A DNA stretch of 64,000 bases from contig JBGSJZ010000094.1 in NCBI GenBank assembly GCA_041741455.1, positions 1 to 64,000 of the forward strand. The letters are read 5' to 3'. Positions 26,554 to 34,948 of the stretch are shown here, piece by piece. Source of the DNA: CALESS01 sp041741455 (GTDB taxonomy: Bacteria; Chloroflexota; Anaerolineae; Anaerolineales; Anaerolineaceae). Numbering within the stretch: position 1 is the stretch's first letter; each line of letters opens with the position of its first letter. The notes under the pieces are model-generated. The model ran no database searches and was not told the origin of the DNA. It saw only the letters and a program-made list of their open reading frames with translations. The translations under genes were made by a program, and so were the position numbers.

Positions 26554-28194
26554 ATGAAGAAAAATGTTTTACGCATCATTCCCCTGGGCGGGCTCGGCGA
26601 AGTCGGCCAGAACATGATGATCTACGAATACGCCGGGGAGATCCTGGTGGTGGATGCCGGCCTGATGTTCCCCGAGAACGACATGCTGGGCATCGATTAT
26701 TTGATCCCGGATTTAACCTACCTGCGCCAGAACCGCAACAAGGTGAAGGGCATCGTTTTTACGCACGGTCATGAGGACCACATTGGCGCCGCCCATCACC
26801 TGCTGGAGGAAATCCAGGCGCCGATTTATGCTACCCCGCTGACCCGAGGTCTGCTGGAAGTCAAGCTGGCCCGCAATGGGGTCAGCTCCAAGCTGGAGAT
26901 CAACACCGTCAAGGCTGGCGAAGTGGTCCAGATTGGTTCGTTCCGGGTGGAATTTTTCCACGTCAGCCACTCCGTGCCGGATGCGGTTGGCCTGGGTATC
27001 CAGACCCCGGCCGGGCTGGTGGTGCACACCGGCGATTATAAATTTGACATGACCCCGGTCGACAACTGGCCGACGGATTTTGCCAAGCTGGCCGAGTTCT
27101 CCCGCCGTGGCGTGCTGGCCCTGCTGGCTGACTCCACCAACGCCGAGCGCCCCGGTTGGACCCCCAGCGAACGGATGGTGGATGGCGCCCTGGATGATGT
27201 TTTTAATGAAGCAAAGGGACGCATTATCCTGGCTTCGTTCGCCTCCCTCATCAGCCGCATGCAGCAGGTGGCCAACGCCGCCCTGCGTCATAACCGCAAG
27301 CTGGCCTTTGTGGGCACCAGCATGGTGGATAACGCCAAGATGGCCCGCAAACTGGGCTATCTGGATATCCCCGATACCTTGCTGGTCAGCGCTGACCAGG
27401 CAAAAAACATGGACAACAGCGAAGTGGTGCTGATGTGCACCGGTTCGCAGGGCGAGCCAACCTCCATCCTCGGGCGGCTTTCGATGGGTACTCATCGCTC
27501 GCTGGTGATTAAGGATAGTGATACGGTTGTGCTTTCCTCGCATCCCATTCCGGGTAATGAGGAAATCGTCTACCGCACCATCAATCGCCTGTTCCAACTC
27601 GGCGCCAACGTTATTTACGAAGCCATCGCCCCAGTGCATGTCTCCGGGCACGCCAGCCAGGAAGAGATGAAACTGATGCTTAACCTGGTGCGCCCAAAGT
27701 ATTTTATCCCCATTCACGGCGAGATTCGCCAGTTGAAGCGCCATGCCCACCTTGCTGAAGAGCTCGGCTTTCTGCCTGAAAACATCGCCATTATCGACAA
27801 TGGCCAGGTAATCGAGATTAGCCAGGATGGGATGGAGATGGATGAACGGGTACCTGCCGGAGCCATCTTTGTGGATGGCAGTGGGGTGGGGGATGTCAGC
27901 GAGGATGTAATGCGCGAGCGTGAAGCCCTGGCCCGGGATGGCATGTTGCTGATCCGCCTGAACCTGGACCGCTACTCCGGCTCCCTGCGCGCCGATCCGG
28001 AGATCATCTCGCGGGGTTTCATCCTGGCTCGGGATGTAGATGGCACGCTGGACGGCCTGCGCAAGAAGATTGCCGGCAGCATCAGCAGCCTGAACAGCAA
28101 CCTGGAGCGGGACGTGGAACAAGCCGCCAAGAATTATCTTTACGAGGCCACCCGCCGCCAGCCGATGATTTTCGTCAGCATCAGCCGGACATAA
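26554..28194 (+). CDS. rnj: Ribonuclease J
   Basis: 546 residues. Metallo-beta-lactamase/beta-CASP endo- and 5'-exoribonuclease of mRNA decay and rRNA maturation. Motifs: PLGGLGEVGQNM at the N-terminus, metal motif FTHGHEDHIGA (HxHxDH), HTGDYKFD, LLADSTNAERPG, beta-CASP ASFASLISRMQQ, CTGSQGEP, SSHPIPGNE and APVHVSGHASQEE. The C-terminal ~100-residue domain typical of RNase J is present. The length matches the family. The leader carries its own terminator; since RNase J acts on RNA 5' ends, autoregulation through the leader is plausible (inference). Confidence 0.96.
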   Translation: MKKNVLRIIPLGGLGEVGQNMMIYEYAGEILVVDAGLMFPENDMLGIDYLIPDLTYLRQNRNKVKGIVFTHGHEDHIGAAHHLLEEIQAPIYATPLTRGLLEVKLARNGVSSKLEINTVKAGEVVQIGSFRVEFFHVSHSVPDAVGLGIQTPAGLVVHTGDYKFDMTPVDNWPTDFAKLAEFSRRGVLALLADSTNAERPGWTPSERMVDGALDDVFNEAKGRIILASFASLISRMQQVANAALRHNRKLAFVGTSMVDNAKMARKLGYLDIPDTLLVSADQAKNMDNSEVVLMCTGSQGEPTSILGRLSMGTHRSLVIKDSDTVVLSSHPIPGNEEIVYRTINRLFQLGANVIYEAIAPVHVSGHASQEEMKLMLNLVRPKYFIPIHGEIRQLKRHAHLAEELGFLPENIAIIDNGQVIEISQDGMEMDERVPAGAIFVDGSGVGDVSEDVMREREALARDGMLLIRLNLDRYSGSLRADPEIISRGFILARDVDGTLDGLRKKIAGSISSLNSNLERDVEQAAKNYLYEATRRQPMIFVSISRT

Positions 28195-28215
28195 TATTTC
28201 CATTTGTCTGTTGAT

Positions 28216-28304
28216 AACACGGATGTAACGGATTCAACGGATAGACACGGATAAATCTTTAAGAAAAATCCGTTTTCATCCGTATCATCCTGACTTTCCG
28301 TGTT
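28216..28304. repeat. Periodic ACGGAT / ATCCGT element forming a large inverted repeat
   Basis: Left half: four ACGGAT units every 8-9 bp. Right half: ATCCGT units. The outer ends AACACGGA (28216-28223) and TCCGTGTT (28297-28304) are complementary, so the whole can fold back. Confidence 0.65.
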
Positions 28305-28342
28305 AAGAAAAAGTGAACCAACACCAGGGGAGAGCATAAAAT

Positions 28343-28380
28343 AAAACCGGGCGGATTGATCATCCGCCCGGCTGTTATTT
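28343..28380 (-). terminator. Bidirectional-looking terminator between RNase J and the caspase-fold gene
   Basis: Perfect 10-bp stem CCGGGCGGAT / ATCCGCCCGG, 5-nt loop. On the minus strand it is followed by GGTTTTATTTT, so it serves the minus-strand gene; on the plus strand the tract is CTGTTATTT. Confidence 0.85.
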
Positions 28381-28395
28381 AATGGGTGTTTGATT

Positions 28396-29649
28396 CTATC
28401 GTTGGACCAGCGGGATAAATACCTTGCTGACCTGATCCGCCACCACCAGCGTCACCGGGATCGTCTGATCGTTCAGCAGCACACCCGGCTGGGTGGATTG
28501 CACCCGTAGCGAGGCAGTGTAGGTGCCGGGGCTCATACCCGCCGGATTGAGCACAACCGTGGCCGCAGTTCCACTGATGCCTGAGGTTGTGGACAGGCTG
28601 GCCCAGGTGCCGTTATCCGGCACGGAGAGCGTGGCCGTCCAGTTGAAATTAAAGGCTGTGGTGCTGAATACACCAAAATCATAGGGCTGTGCCGGGGTAG
28701 CAACCGTTGTAATCAAGGAAGCTGAATTGGGCGTCACCACCATTTGCGTGTTGAACAGTTCCACCAGAGTGGCGTTGGCGTAACCGGCAAAGGCATTGTT
28801 GTATTGGGTTTTGTTATCCCAGACGTCCCAGCCCAACCAGAGTGCCAGGGAAGGGTGATCAGGATGGGTGGTGATATTCACCTGGTTGGCGTTGTAATCA
28901 AAATACGCCTGGTAAGCCTGCAACTGGGTCTTGCCCTGGAAAAGGTAGCGCACATACATCTGGAAGGCATCGCCGAACCAATCGGCAAAATATCCGCCCG
29001 CCCCGATATCAAAGAAGGGGTCGGAGTACATGGCCACCCGGCGCTTGGCCTCGGTCAGGGTGATGGAGGTGGTGTCACTGCTGGAGGTGCCGGCTGTGTA
29101 GCAGCCATACAGCATCACGATGGCATTCGGCGCCAGGTGCAGGCCGCTGCGGATGGCATCGCTGCTGATGAACATATTGGGGCCCAGGTACATGCCGCCT
29201 ACAACCACTGGGTTTCCACCCCAGCTGACACCGTGGCCGCGGTACAAGAAGAAATGGGCGCCTTCAGATGCCGTGCGTACGGCCTCCCACGAGGCAATCG
29301 GCGGGTAGAAGGTGGTTACCTGCACACCGTTGGCCTGCAGTTCAGTCTTGACCAGGTTGGCATTGGCGACCTCTTTCAGGGTCCAGGTGCCGGTGGGGCC
29401 GTCAATTTCGCCGACCACGATCACCGCTTTGAGGGCCGGCAAGCTGAGCAGGGGGTTGGTTTCGCTCGAATCTGGTACCGATAATGTCGATTCAGGCGCT
29501 CCGCCCTGGGGTACTGGCGGTAGGTCGTTGATCACCGGGGCATCTGCCCGTACGGGGACGAGTGTGGATGCCAGAAGCAGAACGGTGATGCTGAGTACGA
29601 TCAAAAAGCGTGGAAATTTGTAGAATCGAATGGGAGTTTCCATGTCCAT
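28396..29649 (-). CDS. Secreted clan CD (caspase/gingipain-fold) protein
   Basis: 417 residues. Signal peptide FLIVLSITVLLLASTLV-PVRADA. The core has strand KAVIVVGEIDGPTG, His motif FFLYRGHGVSWGG and Cys motif AIVMLYGCYTAG, the order and spacing of clan CD cysteine peptidases (C25, CHAT, caspase). A conserved-looking FFDIGAGGYFADWFGDAF follows. Then a ~110-residue Ig/BACON-like beta domain (LSVPDNGTWASLSTTSGISG, then a TVVLNPAGMSPGTYTASL strand pair) and the C-terminus SKVFIPLVQR, the FLPhh-type end. Probably a surface or extracellular protease or pseudoprotease; activity needs the His/Cys pair, which is present. Monocistronic. Confidence 0.72.
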   Translation of the reverse strand: MDMETPIRFYKFPRFLIVLSITVLLLASTLVPVRADAPVINDLPPVPQGGAPESTLSVPDSSETNPLLSLPALKAVIVVGEIDGPTGTWTLKEVANANLVKTELQANGVQVTTFYPPIASWEAVRTASEGAHFFLYRGHGVSWGGNPVVVGGMYLGPNMFISSDAIRSGLHLAPNAIVMLYGCYTAGTSSSDTTSITLTEAKRRVAMYSDPFFDIGAGGYFADWFGDAFQMYVRYLFQGKTQLQAYQAYFDYNANQVNITTHPDHPSLALWLGWDVWDNKTQYNNAFAGYANATLVELFNTQMVVTPNSASLITTVATPAQPYDFGVFSTTAFNFNWTATLSVPDNGTWASLSTTSGISGTAATVVLNPAGMSPGTYTASLRVQSTQPGVLLNDQTIPVTLVVADQVSKVFIPLVQR

Positions 29650-29741
29650 ATTATGCCGGAACTTTGCCTGGATTCACCTTTCAAACGCCTTGCAGATACC
29701 TTACCATTCAGATGTTTATGTAAGGTTGTCTTAATCTTCTT

Positions 29742-30425
29742 TTAGGAATCCCCGAGATATTCGGGCCAATCTTTCTGACTCCAGCCGCAGGTGCCGCGCA
29801 AAGGCACAAAGACCACATCCAGCAAATCTTCATGTTCCCAGCCGCCCTCGGTTCGCCGCCAGCGTTGCAGCACCTGCAGGCCCTGGTTGCCCACCGGCAG
29901 CACCAGCCGTCCGCCGATCGCCAGTTGCTCCAGCAAGGGTTGGGGGGCGCGCGGTGCGGCTGCGGTAATCAGTATGCCATCATAGGCTGCGGACTCCGGC
30001 CAGCCTTGGCTGCCGTCCCCGCAGTGGATATGCACATGGCTCAGGCCCACCTCTTGCAGCCGCCGGTTTGCGCTCTCCGCAAGCTGCGGGTGCAGCTCCA
30101 GGCTGTGCACTTCAGCCGCCAGGCAGCCCAGGATGGCCGCCTGGTAACCTGATCCCGTGCCGATCTCCAAAACCCGCTCGCTGCCGCTCAATTCGAGAAG
30201 ATTGGTCATCAAGGCCACAATGTAGGGTTGGGAAATGGTCTGCCCGCAGCCAATCGGCAGCGGGTGGTCCTCATATGCCATGGATTGATATTCGGGTGGG
30301 ACAAACAGGTGGCGCGGAATGCGCCGGAAGGCTGCCAGCAGGCGCTCATCCGTCACCCCCCGGCGCTGGATTTGCCAGCTCACCATTTGCTCGCGCTGCT
30401 TCTCGAAGGCGTCCGGTTCACTCAT
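29742..30425 (-). CDS. pcm: Protein-L-isoaspartate O-methyltransferase
   Basis: 227 residues from the ATG at 30425, inside the end of mutY (8-bp overlap). Repairs isoaspartyl residues by SAM-dependent methylation. Motifs: FVPPEYQSMAYEDHPLPIG, GCGQTISQPYIVALM, VLEIGTGSGYQAAIL (SAM-binding motif I), and GGRLVLPVG near the C-terminus. The N-terminal YEDHPLPIGCGQTIS is diagnostic of PCMT. Translationally coupled with mutY, so both are damage-repair functions in one unit. Confidence 0.93.
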   Translation of the reverse strand: MSEPDAFEKQREQMVSWQIQRRGVTDERLLAAFRRIPRHLFVPPEYQSMAYEDHPLPIGCGQTISQPYIVALMTNLLELSGSERVLEIGTGSGYQAAILGCLAAEVHSLELHPQLAESANRRLQEVGLSHVHIHCGDGSQGWPESAAYDGILITAAAPRAPQPLLEQLAIGGRLVLPVGNQGLQVLQRWRRTEGGWEHEDLLDVVFVPLRGTCGWSQKDWPEYLGDS

Positions 30426-31491
30426 CGGGTTTCTCCAGCAGGCGCCGGGCGATCTGCCGGTCAATCTTGCCCATCGGGAAGTCCCCCAGCTCGGGCAGGG
30501 TAACCCAGCGGATCTCGCTGGCCTCGAGCGGGGTGGGGCAGGCGTCCCCCGTCAGGTTGCAGAGGAATGCGTGCAGTGCCACTTTAAAATGCGTATAGGC
30601 GTGATTGTAAATGCCGAATGGCTCGCCAACCAGGATCTCTGCTGCCAGCTCCTCGCGGATTTCGCGTCTCAGAGCCTCTGGCAGATCCTCTCCCGGCTCT
30701 TGTTTGCCGCCCGGGAATTCCCACATCCCGCCCAGCAAGCCGTGGGATGGCCGCCGCGCCAGCAGCACCCTGCCATCCCGTTGGATGATCGCCGCCGTCA
30801 CCGTAATATGCGGCACCGGGGCTTTCACTTCCAGCACGGGCAGCTCCTCCTGGATGCCCTCGGCGCGTGCCTGGCACAGCTCTACCAGTGGACAAACCAG
30901 GCAGGCAGGGCGCTGTGGGGTGCAGATCGCCGTCCCCAGGTCCATCAAGGCCTGGTTGAAGTCCCCGGCCCGGCCAGGCGGCAGGTTCTCCTCCGCCAAT
31001 TGCCACAGGCGTTTTTCGCCCTGCGGCGAGCGGGCTGGCAGGCGCATCGCAAACAGCCGGCTCAGCACCCGCCGGATGTTGCCATCCAGGGCGGCTTCGT
31101 CCTGCCCGAAGGCCATCGAGGCGATCGCCCCGGCAGTGTAACGCCCGATTCCGGGCAGCTTTTCCAACTCCTTGTGGGATTGGGGCAGGGCGCCGCCATA
31201 CTCTACCACCAGTTTTTGGGCAGCCTGCTGCAAGTTGCGCGCCCGGCTGTAGTAGCCCAGGCCCTCCCAGGTCTGCAGTACCTCCTGCTGGCTGGCCTCG
31301 GCCAGTGCCTGGACCGTCGGGAAGCGCAGCATCCAGCGCTCAAAGTATGGGATGACCGTCTCAACCCGCGTCTGCTGCAGCATGATCTCCGAGACCCAGA
31401 CCGCATACGCATCCGGGTGACCGCGCCACGGCAGGCGGCGGGCATTGGCCGCGTACCAGTCGAGCAGGGTCCGGGAGATCTCAGTGTTCAT
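30418..31491 (-). CDS. mutY: A/G-specific adenine DNA glycosylase with a full Nudix domain
   Basis: 357 residues. Removes A mispaired with 8-oxoG. Catalytic Glu35 in SEIMLQQTRVETV, helix-hairpin-helix LPGIGRYTAGAI, catalytic Asp136 in ALDGNIRRVLSRL, and the [4Fe-4S] ligands C190-x6-C197-x2-C200-x5-C206. The C-terminal domain, normally a degenerate MutT-like 8-oxoG reader, here has an almost complete Nudix box (G262 ... E268 ... R276-E277-I-x-E280-E281-x-A; the only deviation is Ala for the second Gly). It might therefore also hydrolyse oxidised nucleotides. Middle gene of a three-gene set with pcm. Confidence 0.94.
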   Translation of the reverse strand: MNTEISRTLLDWYAANARRLPWRGHPDAYAVWVSEIMLQQTRVETVIPYFERWMLRFPTVQALAEASQQEVLQTWEGLGYYSRARNLQQAAQKLVVEYGGALPQSHKELEKLPGIGRYTAGAIASMAFGQDEAALDGNIRRVLSRLFAMRLPARSPQGEKRLWQLAEENLPPGRAGDFNQALMDLGTAICTPQRPACLVCPLVELCQARAEGIQEELPVLEVKAPVPHITVTAAIIQRDGRVLLARRPSHGLLGGMWEFPGGKQEPGEDLPEALRREIREELAAEILVGEPFGIYNHAYTHFKVALHAFLCNLTGDACPTPLEASEIRWVTLPELGDFPMGKIDRQIARRLLEKPDE

Positions 31492-31511
31492 CGGTTTTCA
31501 GGGGGTGGGGA

Positions 31512-31814
31512 TCAGAACTGGAATCCGCCGTGGGCTTCCACCAGTTTCTGCGAGTAGTTGATGACAAAATCCTGCAATTGGTTGAACAGGCCACGCCATT
31601 CCTTGGATTCCAGGATTTGTTTGGCTTTGCTGGCCGAGGGCAGCACTGCCCCCACCAGGATTTGCGGCTGGTTGCCGTAGACCGTGGCCCAGGCGTCGCT
31701 CAGTTCCAGCCCCATGCGCTGCACACCGGGAATGAACTCCCGCACCACGAACTCGAAGTATTCCTGCTCGTGTTCGGCGGCAATATCCCAGGTCATAATC
31801 AATTTAACAGCCAT
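31512..31814 (-). CDS. Small dimeric alpha/beta-barrel-like protein
   Basis: 100 residues from the ATG at 31814, after TTGAGGTGTGCC. Sequence pattern KLIMTWDIAAEHEQEYFEFVVREFIPG then LELSDAWATVYG and QILVGAVLPSASKAKQIL suggests a ferredoxin-like beta-alpha-beta fold of the dimeric alpha/beta barrel (ABM/antibiotic monooxygenase-like) type; the function is unknown. It ends 20 bp before mutY and is probably the first gene of the mutY-pcm transcript. Confidence 0.6.
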   Translation of the reverse strand: MAVKLIMTWDIAAEHEQEYFEFVVREFIPGVQRMGLELSDAWATVYGNQPQILVGAVLPSASKAKQILESKEWRGLFNQLQDFVINYSQKLVEAHGGFQF

Positions 31815-31842
31815 GGCACACCTCAAAAGTGAAATCAAACCG

Positions 31843-31905
31843 CGGAGGCCGCAGAGGAAAAAGAAGCAACCACAGATGACGCAGATAAACGCAGATAAAA
31901 AAATA
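31843..31905. repeat. Periodic CGCGGAG / GCAGAT element
   Basis: Runs such as CCGCGGAGGCCGCAGAGG followed by ACCACAGATGACGCAGATAAACGCAGAT show 9-10 bp periodicity. Same class as the elements at 26337, 28216 and 35621. Confidence 0.6.
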
Positions 31906-31957
31906 ATTCAAGCATTATTATCCGCGGTTGGAAACGGCCCAAGCAGCTATTTGAAAA

Positions 31958-32551
31958 TCAAGCAATGCCCTGCGGCGCCAGCACAACCAGCCGGGTTTCC
32001 TCCGGCAGGCTGGTGATGGCCGTTTTCAGCACTGGCAATGCAGCCGGCTCCTCCAGCCCCAACTCCTTGCTGAACTTCTTCAGCTCTTCCGGGGTGGAGT
32101 ACAGCGGTATCACCAGTTTCGGTTCCAACTGGCGTACCAGCTCGGCCGCCTTGGCGGCGGAGATCCCGCTGCCAAGGTTCAGCAGCAGGATGTGCGGCGT
32201 GCCCAGCTTTTCCAGCATACTTTGCGTCGGGGCTTTCTCCAGCGGACCGGGGAAAATCACGCTCAGGCCGCTGAAGTCAAAACCGAACATCAGGCGGCGG
32301 GCGGGTTGCTCCGGCACCGGCGCATCCGCCGAGAGGGCGGTGATGAACACCCCACCGATCTCGTACTCGCCCGGGCGCTGCAGCAGGTGGTGGATGCCTG
32401 GAATCGTCACATCCAGCACCTCCGGTTGGCTCAGGGCGGCGATCTCCGCCTTCCAACCGGCCGGCCTGGCGCCAGAGGGGTTGGTGATCAGCGTCGCCAA
32501 GCCCTTCTCGCTTAATTTTACTAGGTTGTTGCCGTACCAGGTAATCTCCAT
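31958..32551 (-). CDS. Metallo-beta-lactamase-fold protein lacking the metal motif
   Basis: 197 residues. The start MEITWYGNNLVKLS matches UlaG/MBL-fold hydrolases (usual GHSTF-type beginning), followed by a PGEYEIGGVFITAL strand and the C-terminal LEPKLVIPLYS segment. However, no HxHxDH motif is present, so hydrolase activity is doubtful. Proteins of this kind are common in Chloroflexota and often named MBL fold. Separated from the mutY set by ~140 bp that includes a periodic repeat. Confidence 0.75.
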   Translation of the reverse strand: MEITWYGNNLVKLSEKGLATLITNPSGARPAGWKAEIAALSQPEVLDVTIPGIHHLLQRPGEYEIGGVFITALSADAPVPEQPARRLMFGFDFSGLSVIFPGPLEKAPTQSMLEKLGTPHILLLNLGSGISAAKAAELVRQLEPKLVIPLYSTPEELKKFSKELGLEEPAALPVLKTAITSLPEETRLVVLAPQGIA

Positions 32552-32762
32552 CCAGCCTCCGCCTCGAATTATACTTGATTCGAGGGGGTTGGTGAGAAAT
32601 CGATAAAGGATACATTATCAGACTAAGAATTTTGGTAATTGATGGTTGAAATAAATTTATGAAGTTGTACAATGTGCTTGGGGGGGTAAACAGTTAATCA
32701 TTGTGCAGAAAAAACCTTGATCATTACACTGGAAATAGTTGAATATGCAGAAGCAGTTATGA

Positions 32763-32820
32763 AGGGCTTGAATTCCCTGAATCCAGCAAGAATCCATTTT
32801 GAAATCGCTTGGGAGGAAAA
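32763..32820 (+). repeat. Duplicated 58-bp leader, copy 1
   Basis: The sequence from AGGGCTTGAATTCC to GGGAGGAAAA before the first FGE-like gene is repeated almost exactly at 33810-33867 before the second one, so the duplication unit included the leader and ribosome-binding site. Confidence 0.8.
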
Positions 32821-33705
32821 ATGAAATCCTATCTCCGTATTTTTCTAAGCATCTTGTTTTCCTTGAGCATAATTCTGACTTCAACCCCCAAAGTCGGCAT
32901 CGCCCAGGAAGAAAAAATGGATGGATTCACCATTTCACTACCGATCATCCTATCTGGTCGACCCCCCACCGAAGAAATGGTCCTCGTCCCCGCCGGGGAG
33001 TTCCAGATGGGCTGCGACCCGGATCACAATGGTGGCTATCCATGTAATATCCCGAACGAACTGCCCCTGCATACCGTTTACCTGGATGCCTATCAGATTG
33101 ATAAGTATGAGGTGACCAACGTCCAGTATGCCGGGTGTGTGGCAGCTGGCATCTGCACTCCGCCGTCTTCAAGCTCTTCCTACACCCGCCCTTCCTACTA
33201 TGGCAACCCGGAATTTTCCAACTACCCGGTGATTTTTGTTTCCTGGGACGACGCCACCAACTATTGCACCTGGGCGGGTAAGCGCCTGCCGACCGAAGCC
33301 GAATGGGAGAAGGCTGCCCGCGGCACAACCCTGCGGGCTTACCCGTGGGGAGATGAGGAGCCAGATTGCAGCCTGGCAAATTTTTTCGATTTTTTAGGAT
33401 CAAGGGAATTCTGTGTAAACGACACCTCCCAGGTAGGTGCTAACCCATCCGGTGCATCCCAGGTTGGCGCTTTGGACATGGCCGGTAATGTTTATGAATG
33501 GGTCAATGACTGGTATGGCGAAACCTATTACAGCACCTCACCCTACGCCAACCCGCCTGGCCCTGTTACAGGGCCATATAAGGTGGTGCGCGGGGGCAGT
33601 TGGGTCTTCCCCGATTCCTTCCTGCGCGTTGCGAAACGCTACAACCCCTCTCCGACGGATCCCAGCTATAACATCGGGTTTCGTTGTGCGGCGTCCCTAC
33701 CCTGA
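32821..33705 (+). CDS. Secreted FGE/SUMF1-like protein 1
   Basis: 294 residues from the ATG after GGGAGGAAAA. Signal peptide SILFSLSIILTSTPKVGIAQ, then TISLPIILSG (FLPhh-like motif) and a formylglycine-generating-enzyme fold: VLVPAGEFQMGCDPDHNGG, LHTVYLDAYQIDKYEVTNVQYAGC, RLPTEAEWEKAARG, AYPWG, DMAGNVYEWVNDWYG, VVRGGSWVF and NIGFRCA. The two catalytic Cys expected after RGGSW (C-x4-C in true FGE) are absent (VFPDSFLRVAKR), so it is not expected to make formylglycine; it is probably a C-type-lectin-like binding or structural protein. Several extra Cys pairs could form disulfides outside the cell. Confidence 0.85.
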   Translation: MKSYLRIFLSILFSLSIILTSTPKVGIAQEEKMDGFTISLPIILSGRPPTEEMVLVPAGEFQMGCDPDHNGGYPCNIPNELPLHTVYLDAYQIDKYEVTNVQYAGCVAAGICTPPSSSSSYTRPSYYGNPEFSNYPVIFVSWDDATNYCTWAGKRLPTEAEWEKAARGTTLRAYPWGDEEPDCSLANFFDFLGSREFCVNDTSQVGANPSGASQVGALDMAGNVYEWVNDWYGETYYSTSPYANPPGPVTGPYKVVRGGSWVFPDSFLRVAKRYNPSPTDPSYNIGFRCAASLP

Positions 33706-33867
33706 CGGAAATTTGTAGATGGTGCGTATATCGGATCATGTGGTTTTTGTAGGGGATGGTCTATGCATGTTGACCATCGAAAGCGACAACCAGGCACAAG
33801 AAGGTATAAAGGGCTTGAATTCCTTGAAGCCAGCAAGAATCACTTTTGAAATCGATTGGGAGGAAAA

Positions 33868-34740
33868 ATGAAATCCTATCTCCGGGCTTTCCTGAGCACT
33901 ATGATTTCGATTGGCTTGATCCTAAATATTTCCACCGGCATATCCATTGCAAAAGAGAAAAAGGCTGATGGTTCAACCATTTTCCTTCCGGTTATCATGG
34001 GCACTTATACTCCAAGCGAAAAAGTGCTCATCCCCGCCGGCGAATTCGAGATGGGTTGTGACCCGGCCAACAATGGAATTTCTGGTTGTGAAGAGTCCGA
34101 ACTCCCGCTGCACATCGTCTACCTGGATGCCTACCAGATCGACAAATACGAGGTGACCAACGCCCAATACGCCCTGTGCGTGGAGGCCGGAGCCTGCTCT
34201 GCACCGTCTTCAAACTCTTCCTATTCCCGCTCTTTCTACTTTGGCAACCCGGAATTCGCCAACTACCCGGTGATTCTTGTCTCCTGGTACGATGCTGACA
34301 ATTACTGTACCTGGTCAGGCGGATACCTGCCGAGCGAAGCCGAATGGGAGAAGGCCGCCCGCGGCACGACCGCGCGGGCATACCCATGGGATTATGCCCA
34401 CCCGACCTGTGCGGCTGCTAATTTTTACTACACAATGGGTTCAATATACAAACTCTGCGTGGGTGATACCAGCGAAGTAGGCAGCTACCCTGGGTCGGCC
34501 AGCCCGTATGGCGCCTTGGATATGGCAGGAAATGTTTATGAATGGGTCAGTGACTGGTACGACAGCGGCTATTATGACACCTCGCCCTACGCCAATCCTC
34601 ACGGCCTCGTTGATGGGATTTATAAGGTGAAACGCGGTGGTAGTTGGGGATACTTCTTCCACAACCTCCGCACAGCCTTCCGCGCTGCCTCTTATCTGGA
34701 TCCCAACAATAACGTTGGGTTTCGTTGTGCCGCCCCCTGA
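33868..34740 (+). CDS. Secreted FGE/SUMF1-like protein 2 (tandem paralog)
   Basis: 290 residues, strongly similar to the preceding protein along its whole length, including signal peptide (MKSYLRAFLST), the TIFLPVIMG motif, FEMGCDPANNG, YLDAYQIDKYEVTNAQYA, LPSEAEWEKAARG, DMAGNVYEWVSDWY, KRGGSWGYF and VGFRCAAP. Catalytic FGE Cys are missing here too. It has diverged most in the loops (YAHPTCAAANFYYTM against EPDCSLANFFDF), the part that forms ligand-binding surfaces in C-type-lectin-like FGE proteins. A recent duplication that kept the 58-bp leader. Confidence 0.85.
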   Translation: MKSYLRAFLSTMISIGLILNISTGISIAKEKKADGSTIFLPVIMGTYTPSEKVLIPAGEFEMGCDPANNGISGCEESELPLHIVYLDAYQIDKYEVTNAQYALCVEAGACSAPSSNSSYSRSFYFGNPEFANYPVILVSWYDADNYCTWSGGYLPSEAEWEKAARGTTARAYPWDYAHPTCAAANFYYTMGSIYKLCVGDTSEVGSYPGSASPYGALDMAGNVYEWVSDWYDSGYYDTSPYANPHGLVDGIYKVKRGGSWGYFFHNLRTAFRAASYLDPNNNVGFRCAAP

Positions 34741-34866
34741 TTGAACTGCTGAATTTCTGTAGCACCTGGCAACAGGCGCGGGTCGGTGCAGGGTGGTATC
34801 CAACAATATCATAACCCAGACCCGCCCGGGCGTGGCAACCTGCCCGGGTTTGTTGCGGGTTTGCTT

Positions 34867-34922
34867 TTTAGGTTTATAAAAATCCGTGTCAATCCGTACA
34901 TTCCGTGTGATCCGTGTTAAAA
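34867..34922. repeat. Periodic ATCCGTG element
   Basis: Four [AT]TCCGT[GA] units at 9-10 bp spacing, ending TCCGTGTTAA. Confidence 0.6.
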
Positions 34923-34934
34923 ATGCTTTTGGCA

Positions 34935-34940
34935 TATAAT
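34935..34940 (+). promoter_or_regulatory. -10 box 8 bp before the PyrK-like start (leaderless)
   Basis: Perfect TATAAT, then CATCATAC and the ATG at 34949. No ribosome-binding site. No clear -35. Confidence 0.5.
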
Positions 34941-34948
34941 CATCATAC

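Noticed and set aside
26713..28203. 496-residue open frame on the minus strand inside RNase J
   Set aside because: Antisense shadow of a strongly conserved gene; no family features, no ribosome-binding site.
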